From Gracilaria caudata (lineage: Eukaryota > Rhodophyta > Florideophyceae > Gracilariales > Gracilariaceae): a stretch of 11,565 nucleotides of DNA. The stretch's first letter is position 1. Each line of letters begins with the position of its first letter. The notes beneath the pieces are model-generated. The model made no database searches. It was not told the origin of the DNA and saw only the letters and a program-made list of their open reading frames with translations. Where the stretch lies: the NCBI GenBank assembly GCA_030374735.1, contig JASCIV010000829.1:1-11565 (forward strand). The letters run 5' to 3'. Made by a program: the position numbers and the translations under genes. Positions 1 through 5,930 of the stretch are shown one piece after another.

Positions 1-989
1 GTCCTATTGTGACTACGATTCGTGCGCTGCTGACACCACACCCAATGAAAGAAATGAGGGTTAAGGGGCAGTATCTTCACCATAAAGAAATCAAGGCGGC
101 GCAAGGTATCAAGATATCAGCAGATGGTCTGGAAAAGGCAGTGGCTGGTACGCAGCTGATGGTTGTTGAAGATCCATCTGATGAACAGGAAATGGAGTAC
201 GTGCGTGAGGAAGTGATGAAGGACTTCCAAACTATTCTAACAAATGTGGACAGGTCAGGGCTTGGGGTGTATGTACAAGCGTCGACTCTTGGTTCCCTTG
301 AAGCGCTGCTTGAGTATCTTCGATCGACGAAGATCCCAGTATCAGGAATCAATATTGGTCCAGTGCACAAGAGGGATGTGACAAAAGCTTCAACAATGCT
401 TGAGAAACAGAAGGAGTATGCTACAATTCTTGCGTTTGACGTGCCTGTAGAGAAGGAAGCACGCGAGATGGCTGAGGATGTTGGGGTACAGATCTTCACT
501 GCGGACATTATCTATCACTTGTTCGATCAGTTCACGGCGTACATGGAAAAGGTCAAGAAGGAGCGACGAGAGGCTGTGAACGACGAAGTGGTATTCCCTG
601 TGATCGCAAAGATTTTGCCACAGCATGTGTACAACAAGAAGGACCCTATCGTGGTGGGTGTAGATGTGATGGAGGGCATTCTAAGGGTTGGAACACCCCT
701 GGTGGTGAGACATGGAGTTGAATGGCTGGATATTGGACGGGTTGTGAGTATTGAGCTGAACAAGAAGCAGGTTCCAATTGCTAAGAAAGGAGAGAGTGTT
801 GCTGTGAAGATTCAGCACAAGAACACTGAACACATCATGTACGGGCGACACTTTGACTTCCAGGACCAGCTGGTGAGCAAGATGAGTCGGTCGGCGATTG
901 ACTTGCTCAAGGCGAGCTTCAAGGAGGACCTGGAGACGGAGGACTGGAGACTGGTGGTGAAGCTGAAAAAGATGTTCCAAATTCTTTAG
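1..989 (+). CDS. eIF5B: Translation initiation factor eIF5B, C-terminal part (5' end outside window)
   Basis: This is the translational GTPase that joins the ribosomal subunits and positions initiator tRNA in the cytosol. The frame is already open at base 3 and reads in as G/P-I-V-T-T-I-R, a typical eIF5B domain II stretch, so the GTG at base 9 is an internal valine and not a start. Residue numbers here count from base 9. Domain II remnants occupy about 1-55. Domain III follows at about 85-165, with the hallmark VQASTLGSLEALL (89-101) and GPVHKRDVTKASTML (117-131). The long connecting helix is near DIIYHLFDQFTAYMEK (166-181). Domain IV, the beta-barrel that binds Met-tRNAi, includes GVDVMEGILRVGTP (217-230) and GRHFDFQDQL (279-288). 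The protein ends in an aromatic-hydrophobic DW..-K-L-K-K-M-F tail, as in other eIF5Bs. The G domain lies upstream of the window. The stop is TAG, and there are no introns in this part. Bacterial IF2 is excluded by the eukaryote-specific motifs and C-terminus. Confidence 0.95.
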   Translation, partial: PIVTTIRALLTPHPMKEMRVKGQYLHHKEIKAAQGIKISADGLEKAVAGTQLMVVEDPSDEQEMEYVREEVMKDFQTILTNVDRSGLGVYVQASTLGSLEALLEYLRSTKIPVSGINIGPVHKRDVTKASTMLEKQKEYATILAFDVPVEKEAREMAEDVGVQIFTADIIYHLFDQFTAYMEKVKKERREAVNDEVVFPVIAKILPQHVYNKKDPIVVGVDVMEGILRVGTPLVVRHGVEWLDIGRVVSIELNKKQVPIAKKGESVAVKIQHKNTEHIMYGRHFDFQDQLVSKMSRSAIDLLKASFKEDLETEDWRLVVKLKKMFQIL

Positions 990-1120
990 AGCGATGCGAA
1001 GTACAAGTGTAGGTAGTTTTAGCATGAATAAGAAAGAGAGAAACGAGCTCAAGTTCTTGGAGCGAGGAAGGACGCGGTACTATGGGGGTAAGAAGCGGAG
1101 TGGGCGAGCGAGTGTGGCGC

Positions 1121-1126
1121 CACGTG
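1121..1126. promoter_or_regulatory. CACGTG (G-box/E-box) 132 bases after the eIF5B stop
   Basis: Perfect palindromic hexamer in the context GCCACGTGACTG. bZIP or bHLH factors bind this core in plants, fungi and animals. Two more copies lie in the gap upstream of the malectin-repeat gene. Function here is inferred only from the motif. Confidence 0.3.
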
Positions 1127-1193
1127 ACTGTTTTCCGTGACAGCGGGTGCGGCAATCGACTGGCGAGGAGAAACGGAGAAGAGTGCGGTTGCA

Positions 1194-1239
1194 GCGTCGG
1201 CGGCGCCGAGTGCGTCGGCGGCGCCGAGTGCGTCGGCGG
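1194..1239. repeat. 18-bp GC-rich tandem repeat, about 2.6 copies
   Basis: The unit GCGTCGGCGGCGCCGAGT occurs exactly at 1194-1211 and again at 1212-1229, followed by a 10-base partial copy at 1230-1239. The unit contains the palindrome GGCGCC. Because its length is a multiple of three, the chance open frames crossing it show repeated peptides, but nothing suggests it is translated. Confidence 0.9.
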
Positions 1240-1371
1240 GCGCCAGGTGCAGACGGGAGGGCAGGCGGCCAATGGCCGCGCTACAGCTGCAATGTGGGGC
1301 CTTCGCTCGCTGCGCGCGGCAGATCTTTGCGCGACAGCTGGCACAACCCTAGAGCCGATGGCGCAAGTGCG

Positions 1372-1391
1372 CCGCGCTGCATGCAGCGCGG
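1372..1391. repeat. 20-bp perfect palindrome beside CCAAT boxes
   Basis: CCGCGCTGCATGCAGCGCGG reads the same on both strands, with no spacer. It ends 9 bases before a CCAAT box. It could be a dimeric transcription-factor site or a cruciform-prone element. The whole neighbourhood is GC-rich, which raises the chance of short palindromes, but 20 perfect bases remains notable. Confidence 0.85.
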
Positions 1392-1400
1392 GCCGCGGGC

Positions 1401-1440
1401 CCAATCAGCGCGCACGCTGCTCGCGCCAGCGAGTGATTGG
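1401..1440. promoter_or_regulatory. Pair of opposed CCAAT boxes
   Basis: CCAATCAG starts at 1401 on the + strand, and GTGATTGG (reverse-complement CCAATCAC) ends at 1440, so two NF-Y-type sites face each other 30 bases apart. A third CCAAT lies at 1269-1273. NF-Y binds CCAAT across eukaryotes, and CCAATCA is its preferred extended core. This suggests a promoter or enhancer core in the middle of the gap, but it is far (about 1.2 kb) from the next start codon. Confidence 0.4.
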
Positions 1441-1509
1441 CCGGCGCATGCCCGCTACAAATGTAACTGTATATGCGACGGGCATTTGCCGATGGTATCT
1501 CCTGCCGCC

Positions 1510-1525
1510 CCGGCACCGGTGCGCC
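1510..1525. repeat. 16-bp element, copy 1
   Basis: CCGGCACCGGTGCGCC, with the 10-bp palindromic core GCACCGGTGC at 1513-1522. An identical 16-base copy occurs at 2120-2135, 610 bases downstream in the same orientation. The flanks differ, so this is not part of a longer duplication. A protein-binding site is the likeliest explanation. Confidence 0.8.
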
Positions 1526-2119
1526 GCCGCTCTCGACGTCCTCGCAGTTTGGTGCTTGTTGCCGAACAGGTGGTCTCCGACGTCGGAGGGGGGGTGGTTT
1601 AGGTTTGCCGCTCGTGTGATCCTATCGAGCCCAACAGCGTGAAATGCCTCCCGCAGAAACTCCATTCCGTACGACTCATTGCGCGTTCGCGCGCCAGAAT
1701 GCGCCCTGTCCGCCGCTGCCTCGTAGCGCACAAAATCTTGTCAGAGTACAGTGACGGGCATTGCCTCCCCCTTCCCGCACGACCAGGCTAACGGGTTATC
1801 TACTGCGAAGCCGTCGTGCATTGCGCTAGTCGCCTCAACTTTGCGCTCAGTTCGCCGACCGCGCGCGCAAATAGAATGCGTTTCTTCCAATGAGCCTTCA
1901 ACATGTCGCGAGCACCTTGCCACACACTGCTCTCACTGGCCCAACGAATGGGGGGGTGCGCCAGTAATCCCGCCAAAACACCCAATAAACGTTAATTCGC
2001 TCAATTCGCATGCCACACCATCGCCTTAGAATGCCGGCCGATAGATGCAAGGCATATGCCTTGCAACCAAACGCCTTTATCCAGCGCATTTTTAGCTTTG
2101 CTTTTGAATGCTATCTTTT

Positions 2120-2135
2120 CCGGCACCGGTGCGCC
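2120..2135. repeat. 16-bp element, copy 2, upstream of the PLP enzyme leader
   Basis: Exact second copy of the 16-base element at 1510-1525, with its palindromic core at 2123-2132. It lies about 60 bases before the ATG-free leader of the PLP enzyme gene, a plausible position for a core-promoter or proximal regulatory site. Confidence 0.8.
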
Positions 2136-2195
2136 ACCGTACGCCCTTGTCACCATCCCTCTCCATCGATACGGTAGTCCACTCGCTTGACCATG

Positions 2196-2623
2196 AGCCC
2201 TCTCTATCCACCACAGTGGCTCCGTCCGCCTGCTTACCTGCATTACTCCGCACGTAACCAAATCCTGTCATCCGCTCGTTTCGCAATCGCTCCCGCTTCC
2301 CTCCCACTGTCGCGCTCCTCGCAGCTTCTCAGCTGTCGCTCAACTGCATCCCCGCGCAGTCGAGTGTCAATCACTCCTCTGACATCCTCATCCGCCTTCT
2401 CAACACCCTCCCCATCCCCGTTCGATACGCTCAGTCGTATCCAAACCTTTATCCTTCTTTCCGCCACCACTCCAGGCAAAACGGAGGGGTACATTAGTTC
2501 TCACGCCTTCAGCGGCTTTATCTGCAAGACCGCGGCTAGCGTGGCGGTCCAAGTCGACGTCGGCCACTTCTACGACTGTATAGCATACACAAGGGTCAAG
2601 AGAAGACCCACGCCAGCCTCATA
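2196..2623 (+). promoter_or_regulatory. Pyrimidine-rich, ATG-free putative 5' leader of the PLP enzyme gene
   Basis: After the ATG at 2193-2195 there is no ATG on the + strand until 2624, a run of 428 bases where several would be expected by chance. Much of the stretch from about 2260 to 2480 is rich in C and T. Both features are typical of a transcribed 5' UTR under selection against upstream starts, so transcription probably begins inside or just before this region. A TATA box is not evident. An open frame beginning at the 2193 ATG runs across the leader and stops with TAA at 2622-2624, sharing its last A with the main start (TAATG). Confidence 0.5.
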
Positions 2624-4609
2624 ATGACGTTCGAAGCTGGTTCTGCTATACTAAGTGTCAATGCTGTCACGGCGCGTCTCATAGACCGCGGTAGACATTT
2701 CCACCTGGTTGACTCGGCAGCCGACCTGCCCCCAGGCACATCCTCTATCGCCGCAGCCAACGGCGCGCCTCCCATCGCGCGCGCGCCCCAACCGTACCTG
2801 GACTTCGCCGGTCCGTCCGATCCTCCACAGCAGAGCGATGCCGTTGCGTTTGTTCTTCGCCCTCCTACAGTACCAAAAGAGGACTGTGGCCCGTTAAATG
2901 AGGCTGTTCACATGGAATGGCTGAAAGGGCGTGGTGCAGCTTGGATATCGGGCTCTCCGCAACTGCAGTACTCAAAAGAAAACGGCTCGTTTCACATTCG
3001 TGTACTGGACCTCGGCTCCCCATCGCCCGACCCATCTGCCACAATTGTCACTGAATCTGGTCTTGCAGCCGCACTGGACACCCTGGAGGACGCTGCGTTG
3101 GACGAGTGTGTGTCTCGTCACCTCACTGAGGGCGGCGATGATCGCCTCCATCTTTCTTCTGCTGGTGTCAACAAGTACTACTGTCCTCCGCGCCCGCTTT
3201 CTAATGATGTAATAATTCGCGGAAGCTGCACTTGTTCATCTCCTACACTCGATGGATTTGAAGCTGCACGCCGTCAATTGCGAAACTTATGGAGTGGAAG
3301 AGTGTCATTCTCGAACAGCATGGACAATATCCGCAGTCGATTGTCCAAGGTGTTAAAAATTTCGGTGCCTCATGAGATCATACTTCACCCTTCTGGATCA
3401 GATGCTGAGCTCATTCCACTGCTCATTGCTGTTGAGCGTAGCAAGCAGCTTGGATGCTCCAAGGTGGTTAACATTGTAGCCGCCGCTGGTGAAGTTGGAT
3501 CTGGCTCTGCGCCTGCCGCTGCTGGGCGTCACTTTAGCCCCTTTACTCCGTGCGGTAATCCTGTTTCAAACGGTGACCTTGTTGAAGGTTTCCCGGAATC
3601 TACAGTTATTGTTGAGCTGAAACCGCGTGATTCGAACGGGAAGTACGTGTACAACTATGATGAGATCGTGAACAATATTATCGACCAACATGAAAGCGCT
3701 GGCGATCTCCCGTTCTTCGTCGTTCACGCCGTGGATGGCTCCAAGACGGGGCTTCGATTACCAAGCTTGAACTTCCTTGCTGGGCTGAAGGTGAAGCTCG
3801 GAGAAAGGGTACATATCGTTATGGACGCATGCCAGATGCGTTCGGAGCCCGAGGAAATTGATTGGTTCCTCAGACGTGACGCATCCGTGTTGGTAACGGC
3901 GAGCAAATTCTATTCTGCACCTGGATTCTGTGGGGCTGTTGTTGTGTCTTCTGACTCTGCGAACATTATGAAACAAAATGTGGCACCTATTGGACTACGC
4001 GACTATCTTACGCAGTATGAGATACCTCCGAGTATCACAGGTTTGCATAATAGTCTACTTCGATATCCGAAGAATGTGGGGCTGTTGCTTCGCTGGGAAT
4101 GTGGTATTACTGAGATGGAAATGTTTGACGCGATGGGCACGAGCGTGAGACTGGGGATGCGAAACTGGGTATTTGGTGTGAGGAAACTGATTTGCGATCG
4201 TCGACCTGCGCTTGATTTGATTGACGTGGATTGTGTCGAAAGTGAGAGAGATGAGACGCGGTGCGGTGGAGTGAACTCGGTGGTGAGCATCAAGTTCTTG
4301 GCAAAGGATGGGTGCTCCTATTTGGATGCGGGTGTATTGCGTCGTCTGCATCGATATTTGACGATTGACGCATCCTCACTACTACCTGCTCGTGCAGACG
4401 AAGGGGAACGTAAGGTGGCTGCGCTGCGATGCATGGTGGGTCAGCCGGTTAAGCTTGGAGCTTATGGAGTGCTTCGACTCGCGGTGGGGGCTCCTATGGC
4501 TCGTGATATCACGCAACCTGGGCAGTTGGAGAAGGCTCTCAAGGACGATGAAAAGATCCTGGCGAAGATGATGTTGTTGGGAAGGTACTATGACGAAATG
4601 CGTGATTGA
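2624..4609 (+). CDS. Class V-like (fold-type I) PLP-dependent transferase or lyase, 661 aa
   Basis: Probable pyridoxal-5'-phosphate enzyme of the aminotransferase class V/cysteine desulfurase superfamily; substrate unknown. Motifs run in the family order. SGSD (257-260) fits a phosphate-binding turn. H368 with the following S-K-T-G resembles the H..xSTG region. D401-A-C-Q404 is the aspartate that pairs with the PLP pyridine nitrogen plus the typical glutamine. TASK428-FYSAPG carries the expected Schiff-base lysine. LRLAVGAP (617-624) looks like the C-terminal substrate-carboxylate arginine strand. Residues 1-180, including a low-complexity Ala/Pro stretch at 36-70, resemble no domain I know. 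A conserved-looking RGSCTCSSPT lies at 199-208. There is no clear signal peptide, transit peptide or membrane segment. The start is the first in-frame ATG after an in-frame TAG at 2537-2539, with A at -3. The stop is TGA. Class V membership is well supported by motifs; any specific reaction would be speculation. Confidence 0.85.
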   Translation: MTFEAGSAILSVNAVTARLIDRGRHFHLVDSAADLPPGTSSIAAANGAPPIARAPQPYLDFAGPSDPPQQSDAVAFVLRPPTVPKEDCGPLNEAVHMEWLKGRGAAWISGSPQLQYSKENGSFHIRVLDLGSPSPDPSATIVTESGLAAALDTLEDAALDECVSRHLTEGGDDRLHLSSAGVNKYYCPPRPLSNDVIIRGSCTCSSPTLDGFEAARRQLRNLWSGRVSFSNSMDNIRSRLSKVLKISVPHEIILHPSGSDAELIPLLIAVERSKQLGCSKVVNIVAAAGEVGSGSAPAAAGRHFSPFTPCGNPVSNGDLVEGFPESTVIVELKPRDSNGKYVYNYDEIVNNIIDQHESAGDLPFFVVHAVDGSKTGLRLPSLNFLAGLKVKLGERVHIVMDACQMRSEPEEIDWFLRRDASVLVTASKFYSAPGFCGAVVVSSDSANIMKQNVAPIGLRDYLTQYEIPPSITGLHNSLLRYPKNVGLLLRWECGITEMEMFDAMGTSVRLGMRNWVFGVRKLICDRRPALDLIDVDCVESERDETRCGGVNSVVSIKFLAKDGCSYLDAGVLRRLHRYLTIDASSLLPARADEGERKVAALRCMVGQPVKLGAYGVLRLAVGAPMARDITQPGQLEKALKDDEKILAKMMLLGRYYDEMRD

Positions 4610-4982
4610 GGATATAGTGGGTGTGGAGCAGGAGCTGGGATTGGTGCGTTACGGCGGTTATGCGTAGCTATATGCTGATATGCGATTGATGATTGCTTTA
4701 CGCTAGCGAGTACTCCGTGCGACGATTGAGCTGGGAGAGATCAGAGCGTTTCGCTTATTGTTTGGAAGACCGTGGTAAGAGGGTTAGACGTCATGTGCTT
4801 GCAATATAGTAGACTTTGGGTAAAGACAAAAAAATGGAGTCGAAGAAGGAAGGGACCAGCGGCAGACTGGCCGCGTTTTCGGTGTGCGCCTAACAGCCGC
4901 CACTGCCGCGCCGGATTAATGGCGTGGCGACAACAGCATGCTGCTACAAGTGTAAGCAATGCGCGTGGTAGGGCGTACTGGA

Positions 4983-5001
4983 CCAATCACCGAGTCCCAC
5001 G
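4983..5001 (+). promoter_or_regulatory. Exact CCAAT-N9-CCACG composite site (ER-stress response element match)
   Basis: CCAAT at 4983-4987, nine bases, then CCACG at 4997-5001. This is the animal ERSE consensus, equivalent to the plant CCAAT-N10-CACG element bound by NF-Y with an ER-stress bZIP factor. A second CCACG, within CCACGTGG at 5006-5013, follows immediately. The next gene encodes a secretory-pathway membrane protein, which would suit ER-stress control, but its ATG is 930 bases away and the match could be chance. Confidence 0.35.
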
Positions 5002-5006
5002 AATCC

Positions 5007-5012
5007 CACGTG
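5007..5012. promoter_or_regulatory. CACGTG box adjoining the ERSE-like site
   Basis: Centre of the 8-base palindrome CCACGTGG (5006-5013), followed by GCGTCACTGTCACG, which adds further half-site-like TCAC cores. It is a potential bZIP or bHLH site; evidence is motif only. Confidence 0.3.
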
Positions 5013-5117
5013 GCGTCACTGTCACGTTACCCGTGTTCGCTTCTGCGTCCTGCCGTGGCGCTGAAGACAATCGTCTGGTTCGCCAATCGACTGCTGAGCA
5101 GTGCTCACTCCTGGACG

Positions 5118-5134
5118 CCCACGCCCGGCGTGGG
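5118..5134. repeat. Short hairpin, 7-bp GC-rich stem
   Basis: CCCACGC (5118-5124) and GCGTGGG (5128-5134) are perfect complements around a CCG loop. There is no T-run after it, and in a eukaryotic context it is not a terminator. It may equally be an inverted pair of CCCACGC protein-binding sites or a chance result of GC richness. Confidence 0.5.
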
Positions 5135-5365
5135 AACGCGCCGCGTTGAACGCTCGGGACGCGCGGCGGTTTGGCAAGGCCGAGCAGGAAGTGCGAATGC
5201 GAGCGACAGTTGGCGGTATACGCAGCGCCCGTGCTCCCGCAGGAGCCACTTCGCAGCGCCGGAACGTTCACAACCCGCATACGGCCGCAACTCGAGCGAA
5301 ACTTGAAAACTGTCCCAAGTCGTCAACGGCACGAGGGCGCATCTAAAGCCTTTAGTTCGTCGCGT

Positions 5366-5371
5366 CACGTG
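5366..5371. promoter_or_regulatory. CACGTG box, proximal to the malectin-repeat gene leader
   Basis: Third copy of CACGTG in the window, in the context GCGTCACGTGAGATCACGC, where a second CACG core follows 11 bases downstream. It is about 230 bases before the probable leader, a sensible distance for a proximal promoter site. Confidence 0.35.
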
Positions 5372-5589
5372 AGATCACGCACATCCACTAAAAAAACGCC
5401 CAATCATATGCGCCTGCGTCACGCGAAGGGTCCATTCGTGACTGTTGCGCGGACGTAACGGATAGATTCGTGAGCGCGATCTCAGCGCCGTGGGGCCGCG
5501 ATGACGTGCCGTTCGGATCTCTGGTGGAACGGGGGGCCGCTGCTTGTTGCGCTTGTTTGATGCGCGCGCGTTGAGCGGGGCGTTCGCTG

Positions 5590-5930
5590 TGTAACGGTAT
5601 GGATGCTCCATGCTTGTCTTCCGCATCTTTTATGCTGTCGCTTTCTCTCCGCTGCGTGCTTGTCGTCTTCCACTGTCTCACTCGGTCTCACCAATCATCC
5701 TCCGCTCACTTCTCAAACCCCGACTTCGTTGCTTTTTTCTTTGTCTCGCTCACACATCGTCCTTTCTTTCTTTCTTCTTCAACCCTAATCCGTCACTACC
5801 TTTGTTTCCCCTGCCTGTATCTCCTTTTCGATCGTCTCTGACTGCATTTCCGCCGTTCACTGTTTCATCCCCCGTTTTCTGTGAACACCTGTTCTGCTCG
5901 GCAACATAAAACGTTGCCACATCGAGCACA
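5590..5930 (+). promoter_or_regulatory. Pyrimidine-rich putative 5' leader of the malectin-repeat gene
   Basis: The + strand is dominated by C and T from about 5615 to 5880. After four clustered ATGs (5599, 5603, 5610, 5632) no ATG occurs until the real start at 5931, 296 bases later. This pattern matches the leader of the PLP gene upstream and suggests transcription starts near or after 5635. If it starts earlier, the clustered ATGs would open short frames in all three frames; the one from 5610 is in phase with the main frame and ends at TAA 5907-5909. Confidence 0.5.

Larger units (their letters stand above)
990..2192. other. Gene-free intergenic region between eIF5B and the PLP enzyme gene
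   Basis: About 1.2 kb with no convincing coding sequence. Open frames exist on both strands, the longest being 186 codons at 1082-1642, but they are Arg/Ala/Gly-rich by-products of the high GC content. They overlap one another and show no recognisable domain. The first 100 bases should include the eIF5B 3' UTR; an AATAAG variant polyadenylation-like hexamer lies at 1027-1032, which is weak evidence. The rest holds promoter-type structure listed separately: a CACGTG box, an 18-bp tandem repeat, CCAAT boxes, a palindrome and a 16-bp repeated element. A less GC-rich patch lies at about 1970-2110. No tRNA, rRNA or transposon sequence was recognised. Confidence 0.7.
4610..5589. other. Gene-free region: 3' flank of the PLP gene and upstream region of the malectin-repeat gene
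   Basis: About 1 kb without a convincing gene. The first 250 bases (to about 4860) are less GC-rich and should hold the 3' UTR; I see no canonical AATAAA. From about 4860 the sequence becomes GC-rich, with overlapping spurious open frames on both strands (largest about 125 codons) that show no domain. Identified elements are an ERSE-like composite site, two CACGTG boxes, further CCAAT boxes at 5083-5087 and 5400-5404, and a 7-bp-stem hairpin at 5118-5134. A 13-base inverted repeat, CTAAAGCCTTTAG, lies at 5343-5355. No RNA gene or mobile element was recognised. Confidence 0.65.

Noticed and set aside
9..11. GTG at base 9 as a start codon
   Set aside because: The frame is open upstream to the window edge and reads conserved eIF5B residues before it, so this is an internal valine of a truncated gene.
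1468..1476. TATA-like GTATATGC sequence
   Set aside because: No start codon, leader or gene follows at a sensible distance, and it is a weak match to a TATA box.
1082..1642. 186-codon + strand frame after eIF5B, with overlapping frames of 71 and 151 codons
   Set aside because: Arg/Ala/Gly/Cys-rich, driven by GC richness and the 18-bp repeat. The overlapping frames look equally 'open', and none has a recognisable domain.
5118..5134. Hairpin as a transcription terminator
   Set aside because: There is no T-run, and the context is eukaryotic. It is kept only as an inverted repeat.
4987..5368. Overlapping - strand frames of 75 to 97 codons
   Set aside because: Several frames on both strands are open at once in GC-rich DNA. 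They have no domain, no plausible leader, and are Arg/Ala/Pro-rich.
5780..5787. AACCCTAA telomere-like/telo-box motif in the C/T-rich leader
   Set aside because: Single 8-base occurrence in a C/T-rich tract, without tandem repetition. It is expected by chance.
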